The notes beneath the pieces were generated by a model that saw nothing but the letters and a program-made list of their open reading frames with translations, searched no databases and was not told where the DNA came from. Of a stretch of 64,000 bases of DNA, positions 1-12,191 are shown piece after piece (the stretch's first letter is position 1; each line of letters opens with the position of its first letter). This DNA is from Phymorhynchus buccinoides. Lineage: Eukaryota; Mollusca; Gastropoda; Neogastropoda; Raphitomidae. The stretch spans positions 51,081,222 to 51,145,221 of the forward strand of contig CM065684.1 of assembly GCA_017654935.2 (NCBI GenBank), in the 5' to 3' direction. The translations under genes and the position numbers were made by a program.

Positions 1-81
1 TTATAATTGTCTCTAAGGGGTTTCAAAGCAGTATCTTTAAAGTCAGCGACCATTTCTAACACATCTGAAGCTTAGGACGTA

Positions 82-3000
82 ATGGATCCAGTCTGCTCCC
101 TGAAACGTGACAGGCATGTGGCCCCAGAACTTTGCATTGTGTGTCAAAGACAAACAAAAGAAAAGATCCACAAACTTGGTGATACAGGAAAGAAAACATT
201 GCTAGAGGCATCCCAAACAAGGATCAAATTGCGAGATATTGACAACATATGTACTACTGACCATATTGATGCTGTGTTAGCTTCAGAGTCTAACAGTGAC
301 ATGTTCTATCATGGGAGTTGCTATTCCACATTTACAAGCAAAAGTCTCATTTCAAGGCTTGGCAAAGCACAGGAGTGTTCATTGGAGGAGCCATCAACCA
401 GTCAAACGCAAAAAAGGAGCAAGCAGAGAAACTAGGTCTTCAACGGTGTTGCGTAGTTCTGTTGGTGGTATGAACTGGGAAGCATGCATGTTTTGTCAAG
501 ATGTGACAGTCAAAGAAAAACTGTTCAATGTTGCAACGTTCAGCAAGAGCAACTCCATCCTGGAGGCTTCAAAGCGTGATCCTGTTATTCATGTCCGCCT
601 TTCTGGAGTTTCTTACCTAATAGCTGCAGAAGGAAAGTATCACAATAGTTGTTACCGGAGGTTTATCAGAAGGGCGTCGAAGACACAGAAATCAGCTAGT
701 GAAGGGCCAACCGTCGCCATGGAATGGCTGATTGTGGAGCTCAAAGATTCTGCCAGAAAAGCACAGGTACTTGATCGGTCAGAAGTCGTAACATATATTA
801 CTGTGAGTTGGCACAAAAAGCAAATGAAGAAATACCTCAGTCATTCCACAGCAGGAGAAGCACATTCAAAGACAAACTTCAATCAAAGATGTCTGACATT
901 TATGACTGTGTCACTTTGCAAGCACCTGCAAGACAGGTGCTTATTCCCAAAGAATATGCAAACATTCCCTTCTCAAAATTGGTGTGTGAAGAACAAGAAG
1001 AACTCCTACACATTCCCAAGTATCAAGCCAGTGAATTTTTTTTGTTGATGGTGCATGTAGCACTGAAACTCAGGTCTGATGTCCTCTCACACCCAGAATA
1101 CAAGGGCTTCGTGGTCAACGAGGGAAAGATAACTTCAGTACCTGAAAGCCTCTTCATGTTCCTGCGCTGATATTCGGTGGTCAGGACTTGCTGGAAGAGT
1201 ACCCAGAAGAGGATGACCCAGACTGTGATGATTCAAGCCAGAAAGAAGCCAGAACTCAGACAAGGATTCTCAGTCTTGCACAAGACATTGTGTACAATCT
1301 TACCGGTGGCAAACACTGGACATCAAAACACCTTGGGTTTGGATGTACACTGCACCAGGCAACAAGATCTAAAGAACTTGTGAATCTTTTCCACAATGCA
1401 TGGCACATCATCAGCTACAAGAACATCCTACAAGTCGACACAGCTTTGGCATAAAGCACTCTGAAAGGAATGGACCCCGAAACAGGTGCTGTGACACAAC
1501 CCAACTTTGTGCCAAATAGCTCCGTTCATTTCACATGTGACAATATCGACATAAACGATTCCAACTTTGACGGCAAGAACAGCTTCCATGCCACCCAAGT
1601 GGCAGCTTGGCAACGAGGTCCTTGTACAGAGATGGGATTGGAGCACCTGGAACCAAAGAAAACCACTCTAGATGTACCAGATGTTCTGGGAGACATTGTA
1701 TCTGCAGAAAGTACTGAGGGGAAAGCGCAGCCAACATCAGTTGCAGAAAAGGAATGGTTTCAGGATTCTGACTGTGACCAGGCTCTACAAGCTGTAGCAA
1801 AAGATACTGCATTCTTCATGAAACGGCAAGAAGATGACAAAATTTCTGAAAAAGGGTGGACACATTTCAACCAAGTACATGATGATAGGTCGCCATAACT
1901 CACAAGCATTGGCTACATGCCAATTTTTCAAGCACCTGCTCATGAGCTGGACACCTTACATATGGTCGTTTTGAGATGCAGCTGCATAGCCAGAAAGCTT
2001 GGTCAACATCACGTCACGAAGTGGGCGAACCCAGAGTAACAAGATGTTCTGGTTGTCAGACTTGGTGGTCTGCACACTTCGCTCAAATTCATGCAGGTGA
2101 TAGGAAATCATGTGCAGTCCTCTGGTCTTGAAGAGGCTTGGATTGACAGCAACTCTCTTGGACCCAAAACGTCTGAGCAAGTGTTTTCAGGCAAGTCATA
2201 TGCCAAAGGAATGATAATTCACAAACAGACCGTGCAAGCAATGTGGAGGATACTCGCTCCAAAACTACTCAGTTTCATCAGAGATAGATATCAAGATCTG
2301 GAAAAACAAATATGGGACAAGCTATCATCCAGTGACACAGATGACCTGTTTGCTTTACATGTACTTGCAAGCAAAGACTTCAGAGATGCAGTTGACGCCT
2401 TTGTGGCCAGCAATGACAACCCTAACTTCCAGTTCTGGTGGACCTACATCCAAATGCAGGAGATCCTCCTCTTCACCAGAGCACAGAGAGATGGCCTGTG
2501 GCAGCTTCACCTGCATGCCTTCAAGTTGATGCTTCCATTCTTTTTCAGGTATAATCATACCAACTATGCCGGATGGGGCACCATCTACATCAGTGAAATG
2601 AATCAACTCCCAGATCCAGTGAAGGTAGAGCTTGAGAGTGGCAATTTCGTTGTGAAAAGTTCAGCTCAGAAGTTCAACCAGGTAAACCCGGACCAGAGCC
2701 AGGAGTGGTTAAATGGCATTGGCAAGAAAGGTGGTGGCATCGTTGGCATCACAAAGACGGCGTCAGCCTTGAGCAGGTGGGCTCTCTCCTTCAACCTGAG
2801 ATCTCACCTGGTAAGTGAGACCAAGCTGGTCTACGGCATTGGACGAAACGATGCATTCACTCACAACGAGTGCAATCCAGCCAGGAAAAAACTTCATCTG
2901 AAGGATGAAGACAATCTCCTGAACACGTTTCAGTCCTTCAAGTTGTTCTCATCTGACGCTAGTCCACAACTGCAGAACATTGCCACAAAGGACTTTGTCA

Positions 3001-3290
3001 CAAAGAATATTGAAGATGACCTGCTGATGGCTCGCCAGAAAGGCCAAGATCAGCTGATACAGTTTGTAGAAGAAAAGCTTTTGGCTGGCATCGACAGGGT
3101 GGTCTCTTTCAGAGACACATTGCCAAAAATAAGCCTTTGACTTTCTCATCTCTCTTCGAAGTGGAGCAGAAGAGAACTGCAAAGAAAGTAGTCCAAGCAG
3201 ACAGGAAGTTCCTGCAGCTTCTGGTCAATTCTGATGAAGCTGAAATAATTTGTTTGTTTCAATTTTATTTGAAAGGCTGCAAATCAGTGT
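82..3290 (+). pseudogene. Decayed coding region of an unnamed multicopy, mobile-element-like protein family
   Basis: Open blocks at 82-435, about 430-785, 808-1170, 1188-1454, 1470-1898 and 2091-3140 read in the same direction but in different frames, separated by stops and frame changes. The first blocks carry two similar cysteine modules (CIVCQ then YHGSCY; CMFCQ near 490 then YHNSCYRRF), suggesting metal-binding repeats. The last block has NHTNYAGWG, DQSQEWLNG, KKGGGIVGITKT and SALSRWAL. Past the stop at 3138-3140 the protein-like reading continues one frame over (KPLTFSSLFEVEQ), so that stop results from a small indel in the A-run near 3125. From memory, these motifs match a large family of unnamed predicted proteins repeated in mollusc and cnidarian genomes; that assignment is not checked. 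I see no catalytic motif I can name and no terminal repeats. Dead copy with high confidence; family identity moderate. Confidence 0.65.
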
Positions 3291-4334
3291 AATTATGACT
3301 GACAGTATACAGTCGTGTTTCGTTTCCGAAACGTGTCTATTGTCATCATTGCTTCTTACCTATCATTGAAAGAGTGTTATGTCACACACTAAATCATCCT
3401 TATTTTCTTGAAAACAACTGGTAATGACTAAAATTCTTGGAACAAAAGAATAGTTTCACTGTATGCAACGTGTGGTGTAGCGTGACAGGTTTGCGTGGAC
3501 GCCATTTTGAATAATTAATTATATCTCACGAACGACGCAAATCTGCTCATGTCAAATGGCAAAAATGGATTCAGCATACCTTCATCCTTCAGAAAAAGCT
3601 ATTTGACACTTCTGACTCAGATTTGCTTACTACTCGTTAAGTAAGCTGATTTCTCTGAAATGGAACCAGTCTATTCTCTTGTGCAGTTAAACTTTTTGTT
3701 TGTGGCTCAAGCCACAAACCTATAACTCACTTTGTCAGGGTCGGTCGGTCTGTCGGTCTGTCGGTCCAAAATTGTCGCACATTTTGACAAAATTGTCGCA
3801 CTTAGTCGAGGCTACACTTCTGTCCGCTCTTTAAAATGATGTATTTTAAAAGCGTACAAAATCATAAACATACGTAATACAGACACTACAACAGACACGA
3901 CGAGTATGCGGTGCTTCTTTTGATGAGCATAAGTAGGATACATAGTTTTAAATGTTTTCCAAAAGATATAAAAAGTTACGAAATGGTGCAGAGATAACAT
4001 TCTGGTTTACAGATTAAAATTATTGAAAAGCCAGGGGAGGTGACTCATGATTGGAGTGGTAAAAATAGACCGCGTGCCACAAACTATTGCGATTTCGCGC
4101 TTGTTTTCTTGTAATGCGAGCAACCACAGGAAAATATATAATAGTCTTTCCTGCTTTCTGTTCGGTTCATGCGACAAAACTATTCATCTTTTTTGTTTGG
4201 GTAAAATTTGAAAGCCCTCCAATGATAAGATTTGTGTTAATCAGTGTCAACGTAAATAAAGCCATTTTCATATCCGTGACGTGAACACTGTATTTTCGAC
4301 TCTAAACACATCTAAAAAATATTTTCGGCAAAGT
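3291..4334. other. Intergenic, nothing recognised
   Basis: AT-rich sequence without a convincing gene. The only structure is a short GTCGGTCG/GTCTGTCG low-complexity run near 3738-3772. Confidence 0.5.
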
Positions 4335-4568
4335 TTAACCCTTTCACCGCCAGCTTTGAGCCAAAAATTCCATGAAAGCTACAGAAAAGATTTTGTCTGC
4401 AATATTGTTGGATTTCTCTGCGACACATTTATAATAGGGTGAATCCTTACTGCCCAAATTTAGGAACACAATTTAATTGAATAACAGACCCTGATTTCAA
4501 GAGTTTTTATGACATGGTTGTTAAATCATTGTGGTGCAAAAATGCGACATTGGCGGTGAAAGGGTTAA
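4335..4568. mobile_element. TTAA-flanked MITE, piggyBac-like (family R1)
   Basis: Bounded by TTAA at 4335-4338 and 4565-4568. Inverted ends read CCCTTTCACCGCCA on the left and TGGCGGTGAAAGGG on the right. The interior is non-coding. TTAA target sites and CCC-starting ends are typical of piggyBac-superfamily elements. Related copies lie at 31996-32265 and 63492-63739. Confidence 0.75.
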
Positions 4569-4675
4569 GCCCTTCGTGCGTCAATTTTAATGTAAAACCA
4601 GCTGCATCAAAATAGAACAATAAAAAGGCCATATAACAAAAAATGACAACAACAAAACCTCGGTTTGCATGGTAC

Positions 4676-4793
4676 TACAGTGGAACCTCCCTTATAAGAC
4701 TTCCCATTATAAGACTCCCTCCCATATAAGACCCCTCCCTTGGAAGACCTCATTTGGGATGATTTTTGAAGGTCTTATAAGGGAGGTTCCACC
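4676..4793. mobile_element. Short palindromic MITE, pogo/Tigger-like ends
   Basis: The left end CAGTGGAACCTCCCTTATAA follows TA; the right end carries the inverted TTATAAGGGAGGTTCCAC. The two arms nearly pair across the element. Related ends occur at 54395-54720 and 54830-54857. Superfamily assignment rests on the CAGTGGAACC terminus and the TA. Confidence 0.6.
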
Positions 4794-4914
4794 CGAGGGG
4801 TGAATGCCAGAACTGCCCATCTGTGCTCTTTATTCCTTTTGAGATAGACCGTTCTGGCAGACACCCCTCGCACTGTAGTACCTTAACTTCCGAGATACAT
4901 CAAATGCTAAAACC

Positions 4915-5331
4915 TGGTACATGCCCGATAGACGCAAATGATGTACATGCCCGATAGATGCAATTATTGATGTACATGACCGATAGACGCAATTGATGTA
5001 CATGCCCGATAGATGCAATTATTGATGTACATGACCGATAGACGCAATTGATGTACATGCCCGGTAGACGCAATTGATGTACATGCCCGATAGACGCAAT
5101 TATTGATGTACATGCCCGATAGACGCAATTATTGATGTACATGCCCGATAGACGCAATTATTGATGTACATGCCCGATAGACGCAATTATTGATGTACAT
5201 GCCCGATAGACGCAATTATTGATGTACATGCCCGATAGACGCAATTATTGATGTACATGCCCGATAGACGCAATTATTGATGTACATGCCCGATAGACGC
5301 AATTATTGATGTACATGCCCGATAGACGCAA
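4915..5331. repeat. 29-bp minisatellite, about 14 units
   Basis: The unit GATGTACATGCCCGATAGAC followed by GCAATTATT repeats head to tail, with shorter units (GCAATT) near the left. One further unit lies at 5711-5739 beyond the inserted element at 5330-5710. Confidence 0.9.
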
Positions 5332-5710
5332 TAGGAATTGCTCGGAAATAATTAAGGGGAGTAATTTCATGGTGTGTAGGAGTGATCTTGCCTAATTCAA
5401 TCGGTCAAACAGGGGAAGTCACTCTACCTTCAGCTCTCGTAGCCTATCGACTCGTGTGTTTGAGCAGACATACAGCACTTAGAACACCGTGCGTCATTCG
5501 ACAAAATTGTCATTTATATTTTTACGTCACATTTTGCAAGTTTTATCAGTTTGTGGCCACTGGCCACCCCTAAGTTTTCTTTAAAAAATGTTTGCAAGTT
5601 CAAGCTTCGACGCCATTGTTGCATTGTTGCTATGGCATTTGACCGAGTAATAGAGGTTAGCAATTTTCACGAAGTGCTCTCCCCTAGTCGTTTGTCCGAA
5701 AATCGTGTAT
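5330..5710 (+). mobile_element. Interspersed element R10 inserted in the minisatellite
   Basis: About 380 bp, starting near CAATAGGAATTGCTCGG and ending near CGTGTATTG. A diverged copy lies inverted at 16995-17393, sharing the block around GGTCAAACAGGGGAAGTCAC. The left minisatellite unit stops at GCAAT and the unit resumes at TATTGATG on the right, as expected for an insertion inside one repeat unit. No coding sequence. Confidence 0.65.
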
Positions 5711-5837
5711 TGATGTACATGCCCGATAGACGCAATTGAGTAATTTTCAAAGAGGTGCAAGTTAGTGTCAATTACCCGACAAAGCACGCACCAAAATGGA
5801 TCGCTTTCGTTGAACAAGCACCCTACCCGTTAATCGA

Positions 5838-5952
5838 CTCCTAGCCTCTCTGTCTCTCTCTGTCTCTCTCTGTCTCTGTCTCTCTCTGTGTCTGTCTCTG
5901 TCTGTCTCTGTCTCTCTCTCTCTGTCTCTCTCTGTCTCTGTCTCTCTCTCTG

Positions 5953-5983
<31 letters not shown>

Positions 5984-6217
5984 GTCTCTCTCTGTCTCTG
6001 TCTCTCTCTGTCTCTGTCTCTCTCTGTCTCTGTCTCTCTCTGTCTCTCTCTGTCTCTGTCTCTCTGTCTCTCTCTCTCTCTCTGTCTCTCTCTCTCTCTG
6101 TCTCTCTCTGTCTCTGTCTCTCTCTGTCTCTCTCTCTCTCTCTCTGTCTCTGTCTCTCTCTCTCTCTCTGTCTCTGTCTCTCTCTGTGTCTCTGTCTCTC
6201 TCTGTCTCTCTCAGTCT
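5838..6217. repeat. TCTCTG/TC microsatellite, about 380 bp
   Basis: Pyrimidine-only run of TCTC and TCTG units. The long reading frame across it is an artefact of composition. Confidence 0.95.
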
Positions 6218-6643
6218 ATCGATCGACTTAGCGGTACTTCAGCCAAAGAAGCCTGTCTGGATCGCCAGTAAAGTTAAGTGGTTTACTGTGAACATCTGTT
6301 TAACGTTCTCCGGCCTGGAACAGACACATAATAATGGGACATGAGTAGATATAAAGATGGTGGAAATCAACGATCCTGGAAGCAATGCTCGGAGGCAGTG
6401 CAACACCAGTAATGTCCCGAATTTTTAACAATATTCATGTGTTCTAATAAAGTGGTTTACTATTTTTAGCTTCGTCTTTCCTTCAGTCATTCTATCTTTC
6501 TCTTCTCTTCTCTCATTTCGCCCCTGAGGTCATAATAGGGGGTGGGTTGGTTAGCGTGTCTTGGTATACTTACAGTCACAAGCTTTGGCTCGTCAGAAAA
6601 TAAACAATAGACTATGTTGTTTTCTCAAGACCTTTTTAAAATT

Positions 6644-7213
6644 ATTAAAGGGACACCCTGACGGATGAGTTTTTGCAAGAAACACGTCGAGATCATCAGG
6701 AAAACACCCTTTACAGAGATCGCAACTCACTTTGTTCTGGTTTCCTAGAAATTAAACCGTCAAATCGGCGATTCCTCCTCGGCGGAGGTGCTGGAAGTCA
6801 AATTCTTTCACCCAAAGAGAAGGCGTGTGCCATCTCTTTTCTGGCGTGTGCCATCTCTGCGCTTAGACCAAATCATTTGCACGAAATTTTCGCAATACAA
6901 GCCTTTTTTTAAACTTTTTTTTCACAGTTTATCTAAAAGAGTTTTGCAAACAACAAAGGAAATATCTCCTTTTTTTAAAAACTGCACTACAAAAAAAGAA
7001 AAAGAAAACGCTTCAACCACAATGAGTGACCTCCACCCACCCCATCCAAAACGGCTACTCTCTCCGGCATCTCCGCCAAGAAGGAATCGCCGTTTTGACG
7101 GTTTGATTTCTAGGAAACCAGAGCAAAGTGAGTGTTCCGATCCTTGAAAAGGCTGTCTTTCTTGTGATCTGGACGTGTTTCTTGCAACTCATCCGTCAGG
7201 GTCCACCTTTAAT
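6644..7213. mobile_element. 570-bp MITE with long inverted arms
   Basis: The left arm begins ATTAAAGGGACACCCTGACG and the right arm ends with the inverted GTCAGGGTCCACCTTTAAT. The arms stay complementary for roughly 170 bp, including CTGGTTTCCTAGAAATTAAA against its complement near 7105-7122. The middle is AT-rich and non-coding. Confidence 0.8.
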
Positions 7214-7424
7214 GTCATGAAATATGATAGAAATAAAATAAGTAGCTGCAAGATTTTTCCCCCAAAGAACTACAGTTTTTTTTATTCACAAGACCCCGGC
7301 AGGGATCGAAGTAGGATTATGGAAATGTGAAGTCTGGACCTACGGAGGTTAACTGGAAATGGAACCCCAGTTGGGGCAGTGGGTGGATGTCTCGTGCCTC
7401 CATACTGGGAGCTGGACGACCCCG

Positions 7425-7787
7425 ACCCCTCCACGAGTCTCTCCCCATGGAGATAGGCCTACCGGGGTGGGGTCTTTCGTAAAAATTGTTTTCCCGCCTT
7501 ATGGAAGTTTTGTGCTTGTAACATCCTCTAATCTGCCACTCTCTTCGACTCTGCCTTTTCCATTTGCTTTCTGTCATCTACTATCTGTCTGACTCATCGG
7601 CCCATTCTGTCTTTTTTCAAAAACATCTTCCAAATATTTGTTCTCCTTTGAGCTCCTCCAAAATCAGAATGTGTCGGCTGTACGCAGCGGGGAGACCAGT
7701 GAAAACTGAACGTCAGACACATACGTACCTTACACATCATGACCGTATGGCCAGGGAACGCAGAAGAAGAAGAAGAAGAACCCTAGT
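7425..7787 (+). mobile_element. Dispersed repeat R7 with GAA-rich tail
   Basis: About 360 bp ending in a GAAGAAGAAGAAGAA tail. Landmarks are CTCTGCCTTTTCC, CATCTACTATCTGTCTG and a 3' GACCGTATGGCC block. Copies occur at 24937-25248 (+), 31262-31592 (-) and 48443-48660 (-). The simple 3' tail suggests a retroposed SINE-like element. Confidence 0.65.
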
Positions 7788-8258
7788 TTATGAACTTGGC
7801 CCTTTCATCAGACACAGAGACCCTGTGAACCTGAGGGTAAAAGGGACGAGGTGAGAAAGGTTGAAACGGAACATACACGGCAGCAGTTCAGTGAATAGGC
7901 CAATCAAATGTCGATTGATTTTCATCGCTTGACAGCTTCGAACTCAACCACGTAGGGCGGTCACCATCTTAATTAATTCCTCGCATTTTAACTATAGTAG
8001 GATCTTTCCCGGTATTGCAGTACCTCCAGAATCGACCCACTATCTGTATGTAAAAATGTCCCATAGGCCTATGTGCCTCTTCGAGGTCGGAGTTGTCTTC
8101 CTCTTCATTCGTCGCTTGCAAACTCATCTACGAGCGTTCACCTATAAAGTAAAGATGGTGGGAGCGATCCTGGAGGCAATGTCCGGAGGCAGTACAACAC
8201 GAGGAAAGTCCCGATTTAAAAAAAAAACCCAATACCGATGAGCTTCTATACATGCTTG

Positions 8259-8280
8259 CGCCCCCCCCCCCCCCCTCCCT
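8259..8280. repeat. Poly-C tract
   Basis: A run of about 16 C followed by T/C-rich sequence. Confidence 0.8.
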
Positions 8281-8600
8281 CCGCTTATTGGTAGTGAGAG
8301 CTGAGATTATAAAGTTACAGCAGGCAGCAAACTTGTACTTTAGACACCCCCTCGTGCTTACTACCCTCTATGTCAGTCTGCTTCTTTCAGTTTTACGAAG
8401 ATAATCGTAACGGCAACACTGTCCCTTTCCCGAGAATGACACAATGTTGCTTCTAAGAAAAAAGTTTCAATGCGAAAGGGAGGGGGGAGGGGGTGCGAAA
8501 AGTACACGAGCAGTAGCAATAAGGCTTTAAGCTGCTTCTTCGTGTTGCCCAAGGGCGATAATTTTATGTAGGTGGCGCTTTCACGTGAGGCTCTCTGTTC

Positions 8601-9008
<408 letters not shown>

Positions 9009-9166
9009 TGACTACAGAGGTCGATGGGTGACTGCAGGCCTAATGACCAGAACCATTGGGCGTGACGTTGTCACATATTGGCAGATCATCAGCAGGACCT
9101 AGTTATTGTCTAGTAATAGTATAGTATGAAAAGGGAGATTGACATCAATCGATTCAGCAGAATGTT

Positions 9167-9168
<2 letters not shown>

Positions 9169-9243
<75 letters not shown>
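9169..9243. repeat. (GA)n microsatellite
   Basis: Pure GA run. Confidence 0.97.
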
Positions 9244-9246
<3 letters not shown>

Positions 9247-9277
9247 TTAATGGGGCATACGCACATTTTTATATAAT

Positions 9278-9391
9278 CACGAGTGCGTCTGAAACAGTTA
9301 ATACGGGTAGTAACGCGCAAATTAGCACGGCTGTTAAAGCTAATTTACACGTTACTACCCGTAGTAACTGTTTAAGACGCACTCGTGATCA
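9278..9391. mobile_element. Small inverted-repeat element
   Basis: The left arm ATCACGAGTGCGTCTGAAAC pairs with GTTTAAGACGCACTCGTGAT on the right. The inner arms ACGGGTAGTAACG and CGTTACTACCCGT also pair. The loop is about 30 bp. Probably a MITE remnant. Confidence 0.6.
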
Positions 9392-9529
9392 CGGCACCTG
9401 GTCTCCTCGGTGTTTATTATTAACAGATTCCAGTTTTATTTCAGAGGAGCTCATAGGAGAAAATCAGTTGGAAGATTTTCTAGAGAAAGGCAGGAGCAAT
9501 GGACCAACAAGCCTGCAGAAAAATAGCAT

Positions 9530-9639
9530 GGGTGAAACTCCCCTAAACGAAAAAAAACTGAAAGGCAGGGATCCAGGGACCCATGGCCCTGGCAGGGTAT
9601 AGGGGCAGAGCCCTGTCGGACGATTCAGGGGCAGGCAAC

Positions 9640-9716
<77 letters not shown>

Positions 9717-9935
9717 TTAAAATGATAGACAGAGACAGTTTGAGTCTGATAAACCTTGTCAAATTAATACATTGCCTTTGTAAACTTCCAAGATAGAACA
9801 ACCAAGTTCAAAACGCCCCAAATCGCTTGAGGTCAAATTTTCGTTTTTTGTTGATGAATTAAAAAAAACTGAAGTTCACTTTCTGGTAAAATTAAAAATA
9901 CTGAAATCAGTGTAAAACTGAAAGAGTAGCACCCA
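9530..9935 (+). repeat. Dispersed repeat R9, copy 1
   Basis: Landmarks are GGATCCAGGGACCCATGGCC, TTAAAATGATAGACAGAGAC and TCCAAGATAGAACAACCAAG. A direct copy with the same order lies at 53075-53447 inside a POLA2 intron. It contains a GA microsatellite (9643-9708) that is short in the other copy. Confidence 0.8.
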
Positions 9936-10345
9936 ACTATACTGTGGCGGTACCATAGCCGATGAGGTTTAACCGAGGCGTGGTTGCCGCTACACCTATC
10001 TATATTGTTAATAACTCGGGACTTTACTGGTGTTGCACTGCCTCCGGGCATTGCCTCCAGTATTGTTCCCACCATCTTTGTATTTACAAATGTCCCATAA
10101 TTATGTCTGTTCCAGACCGAGAGGACGTAAAACACCATTTTTATCTCTCTCTCTCAGAGTAGCACCCAACTATACTGTGGCGGTACCATAGCCGATGAGG
10201 TTTAACCGAGGCGTGGTTGCCGCTACACCTATCTGTATTGTTAATAACCCGGGCATTGCAACCAGTATTGTTCCCACCATCTTTGTATTTACAAATGTCC
10301 CATGTGTGTCTATGACCGAGAGGACGTAAAACACCATTTTTCGGT
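9926..10345. repeat. Two tandem copies of a roughly 200-bp repeat
   Basis: AGAGTAGCACCCAACTATAC starts both copies (about 9926 and 10157). The second copy lacks about 40 bp around the CTGCCTCCGG segment. Fragments of the same repeat, inverted, occur near 6355-6425 and 8150-8220. Confidence 0.8.
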
Positions 10346-10381
10346 CGTAGAGTAGCACCCATGTAATAGTAATGACAGTCA

Positions 10382-10955
10382 GAAAAGGAAAAGAGGATAG
10401 GTTAGAGGAAATTGCCAAACAGAACTTCTAGATGGCGAGAGGAAAAAGCAGGCTGTTGAGGCGGGGACCTTCGTGTCCTGGGTCTCCAAATCACAATAAC
10501 TCATCCCACCTCTTTTCTTTCTTTTTTTTTTGCAATGGCGCGGCATCACGTTGGGGCTCGATTAGCGGGACCTGGCTGGCTGGGTCAATCTCTCGCTTGG
10601 CGCGGCATCACGTTAGGAGCCGATCAGACTCAGACTCAGACTCAGACTCAGATACTTTATTTTACAAGGATAAGAATTTAGGCTGGGCCTATTCTTCCAT
10701 TCTGTCCTTGGTTCTAAGCATGCAATACATAACTACTACTATAAACCTGTGGCTGTCTGGGCCAGGCTTTCTGTCTTCTTCTGCTACTGTCAACTTTCTT
10801 CTTCTCAGTAGTAGGCCTAAGTGCGTATTTCCGTAGATCTCCCTAGTGTAACAGCTACAGAATAGTCAACAGTGACTGTGCTCGCCTTATGGAAAGGAAC
10901 TAGTTCGTATTTAAAAATCCCACTATCTCCATGGGGGAAGGCAACACCAAAGTAA
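10382..10955. other. Intergenic, no gene seen
   Basis: Contains two short direct copies of GGCGCGGCATCACGTT-like sequence (near 10539 and 10597) and a CAGACT run near 10625-10650. No supported coding region. Confidence 0.4.
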
Positions 10956-10959
10956 TAAT

Positions 10960-11110
10960 AATAATAATAATGATTTTATTTGATATAGCGCTATCAATCC
11001 ACACTATCAGTATGCTCTGTGCGCTTTACAAATTGAAATATAAATAAAACAATCCACACTATCAGTATGCTCTGTGCGCTTTACAAATTGAAATATAAAT
11101 AAAACATCAG
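10960..11110. repeat. Retroelement 3'-tail-like repeat with internal duplication
   Basis: An ATA-rich start is followed by TTGATATAGCGCTATCAATC. A 55-bp segment with CTCTGTGCGCTTTACAAATT is then present twice in tandem (10996-11050 and 11051-11105). The AGCGCTTTACA style is common in SINE/LINE 3' ends. Confidence 0.55.
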
Positions 11111-11587
11111 ACTAAATAAAATAACGAATAGTATACACTTGATAAGACAATACAAGATAACATGGTCCACATACTACAACCGACAACACATTCATACGAT
11201 AACAACAGATTAAAACTTACTTACTAAAACATGATAGGCATATGACATACACTTCGTAATAGCACACATAAAAACGTAAGATAATATGATTTACAAACTT
11301 ACAATAGACTACACATTCGGAGATAGTTAAATATTGCATACGCATATAATGACGCAACTATTGCCCACGTAGGCCTACTATTTAAATTTGTTTTGCCTGT
11401 AAAATATTAGACTATAGTATAGCTTTTGGGCAAAGCGAAGCTTGTGACTTGTAAAAGGGAGAGAACTTGACAGTATTTTCGCATATGAAGAGTTCAAAAG
11501 TTGTCTCCTTTGTGGACGTTGATGTGAATTTTCGAGTTTAGAACATTATTACGAGGTGGGGTTTTTTTTTAATGAGGAACAAACTAC

Positions 11588-11805
11588 TAGGGGAAGACGG
11601 GGTAAAAAGCGCATGGGCGGGTAAGAAGCCCACCCCAATTATCTCATGAAATGAAGCAAATTTCAGTCTCATTTTGCCCATGAGACGAGCGTTAATGTCT
11701 AGCATTCGTCTCATGGGCAAATTTGACTGAAATTTTCTTTATTTCATGAGATAATTGGGGTGGGCTTCTTACCCGCCCATGCGCTTTTTACCCCGTCTTC
11801 CCCTA
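11588..11805. mobile_element. Near-perfect palindromic MITE with TA target site
   Basis: TA flanks both ends. The left end GGGGAAGACGGGGTAAAAAG matches the inverted right end CTTTTTACCCCGTCTTCCCC exactly. Arms of about 95 bp surround a short centre containing CGTTAATGTCTAGC. The high arm identity suggests recent activity; a Tc1/mariner-type TA duplication fits. Confidence 0.8.
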
Positions 11806-12007
11806 TAGAATCAAAAGTATTCCATAAAAAATAACAAAATGTCAGAACAAGCTAGACATTTGAAGAAAAAAACTGACTCCCCTATGCGATACCGCTCTCT
11901 TTTTGTGTTTAAATTATAGTGAATAAACTCATAATAGTTTTTATCATTGGGACTCCTTTTAGGGTTTACTACAGCTATGTGTGTTTATTATCCTTTAGAA
12001 CAGATAA

Positions 12008-12191
12008 GGTAGCCTACAGTTTCAAAATGAGTAACCACAGATTGTGTTAAGCTCTATAAAAGCTCTCTAGTAACCATGCAAACTGGACGAAATTGCTTGG
12101 TAGCCTACAGTTTCAAAATGAGTAACCACACATATTGTGTTAAGCTCTATAAAAGCTCTCTAGTAACCATGCAAACTGGACGAAATTGCTT
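12008..12191. repeat. Tandem duplication, 91-93 bp unit, two copies
   Basis: GGTAGCCTACAGTTTCAAAA starts at 12008 and again at 12099. The copies are almost identical, differing by a 2-bp indel after CCACA. A GT microsatellite follows at 12363-12390. Confidence 0.9.

Noticed and set aside
5888..6271. 127-codon Ser/Leu/Cys open frame
   Set aside because: Pyrimidine microsatellite translated.
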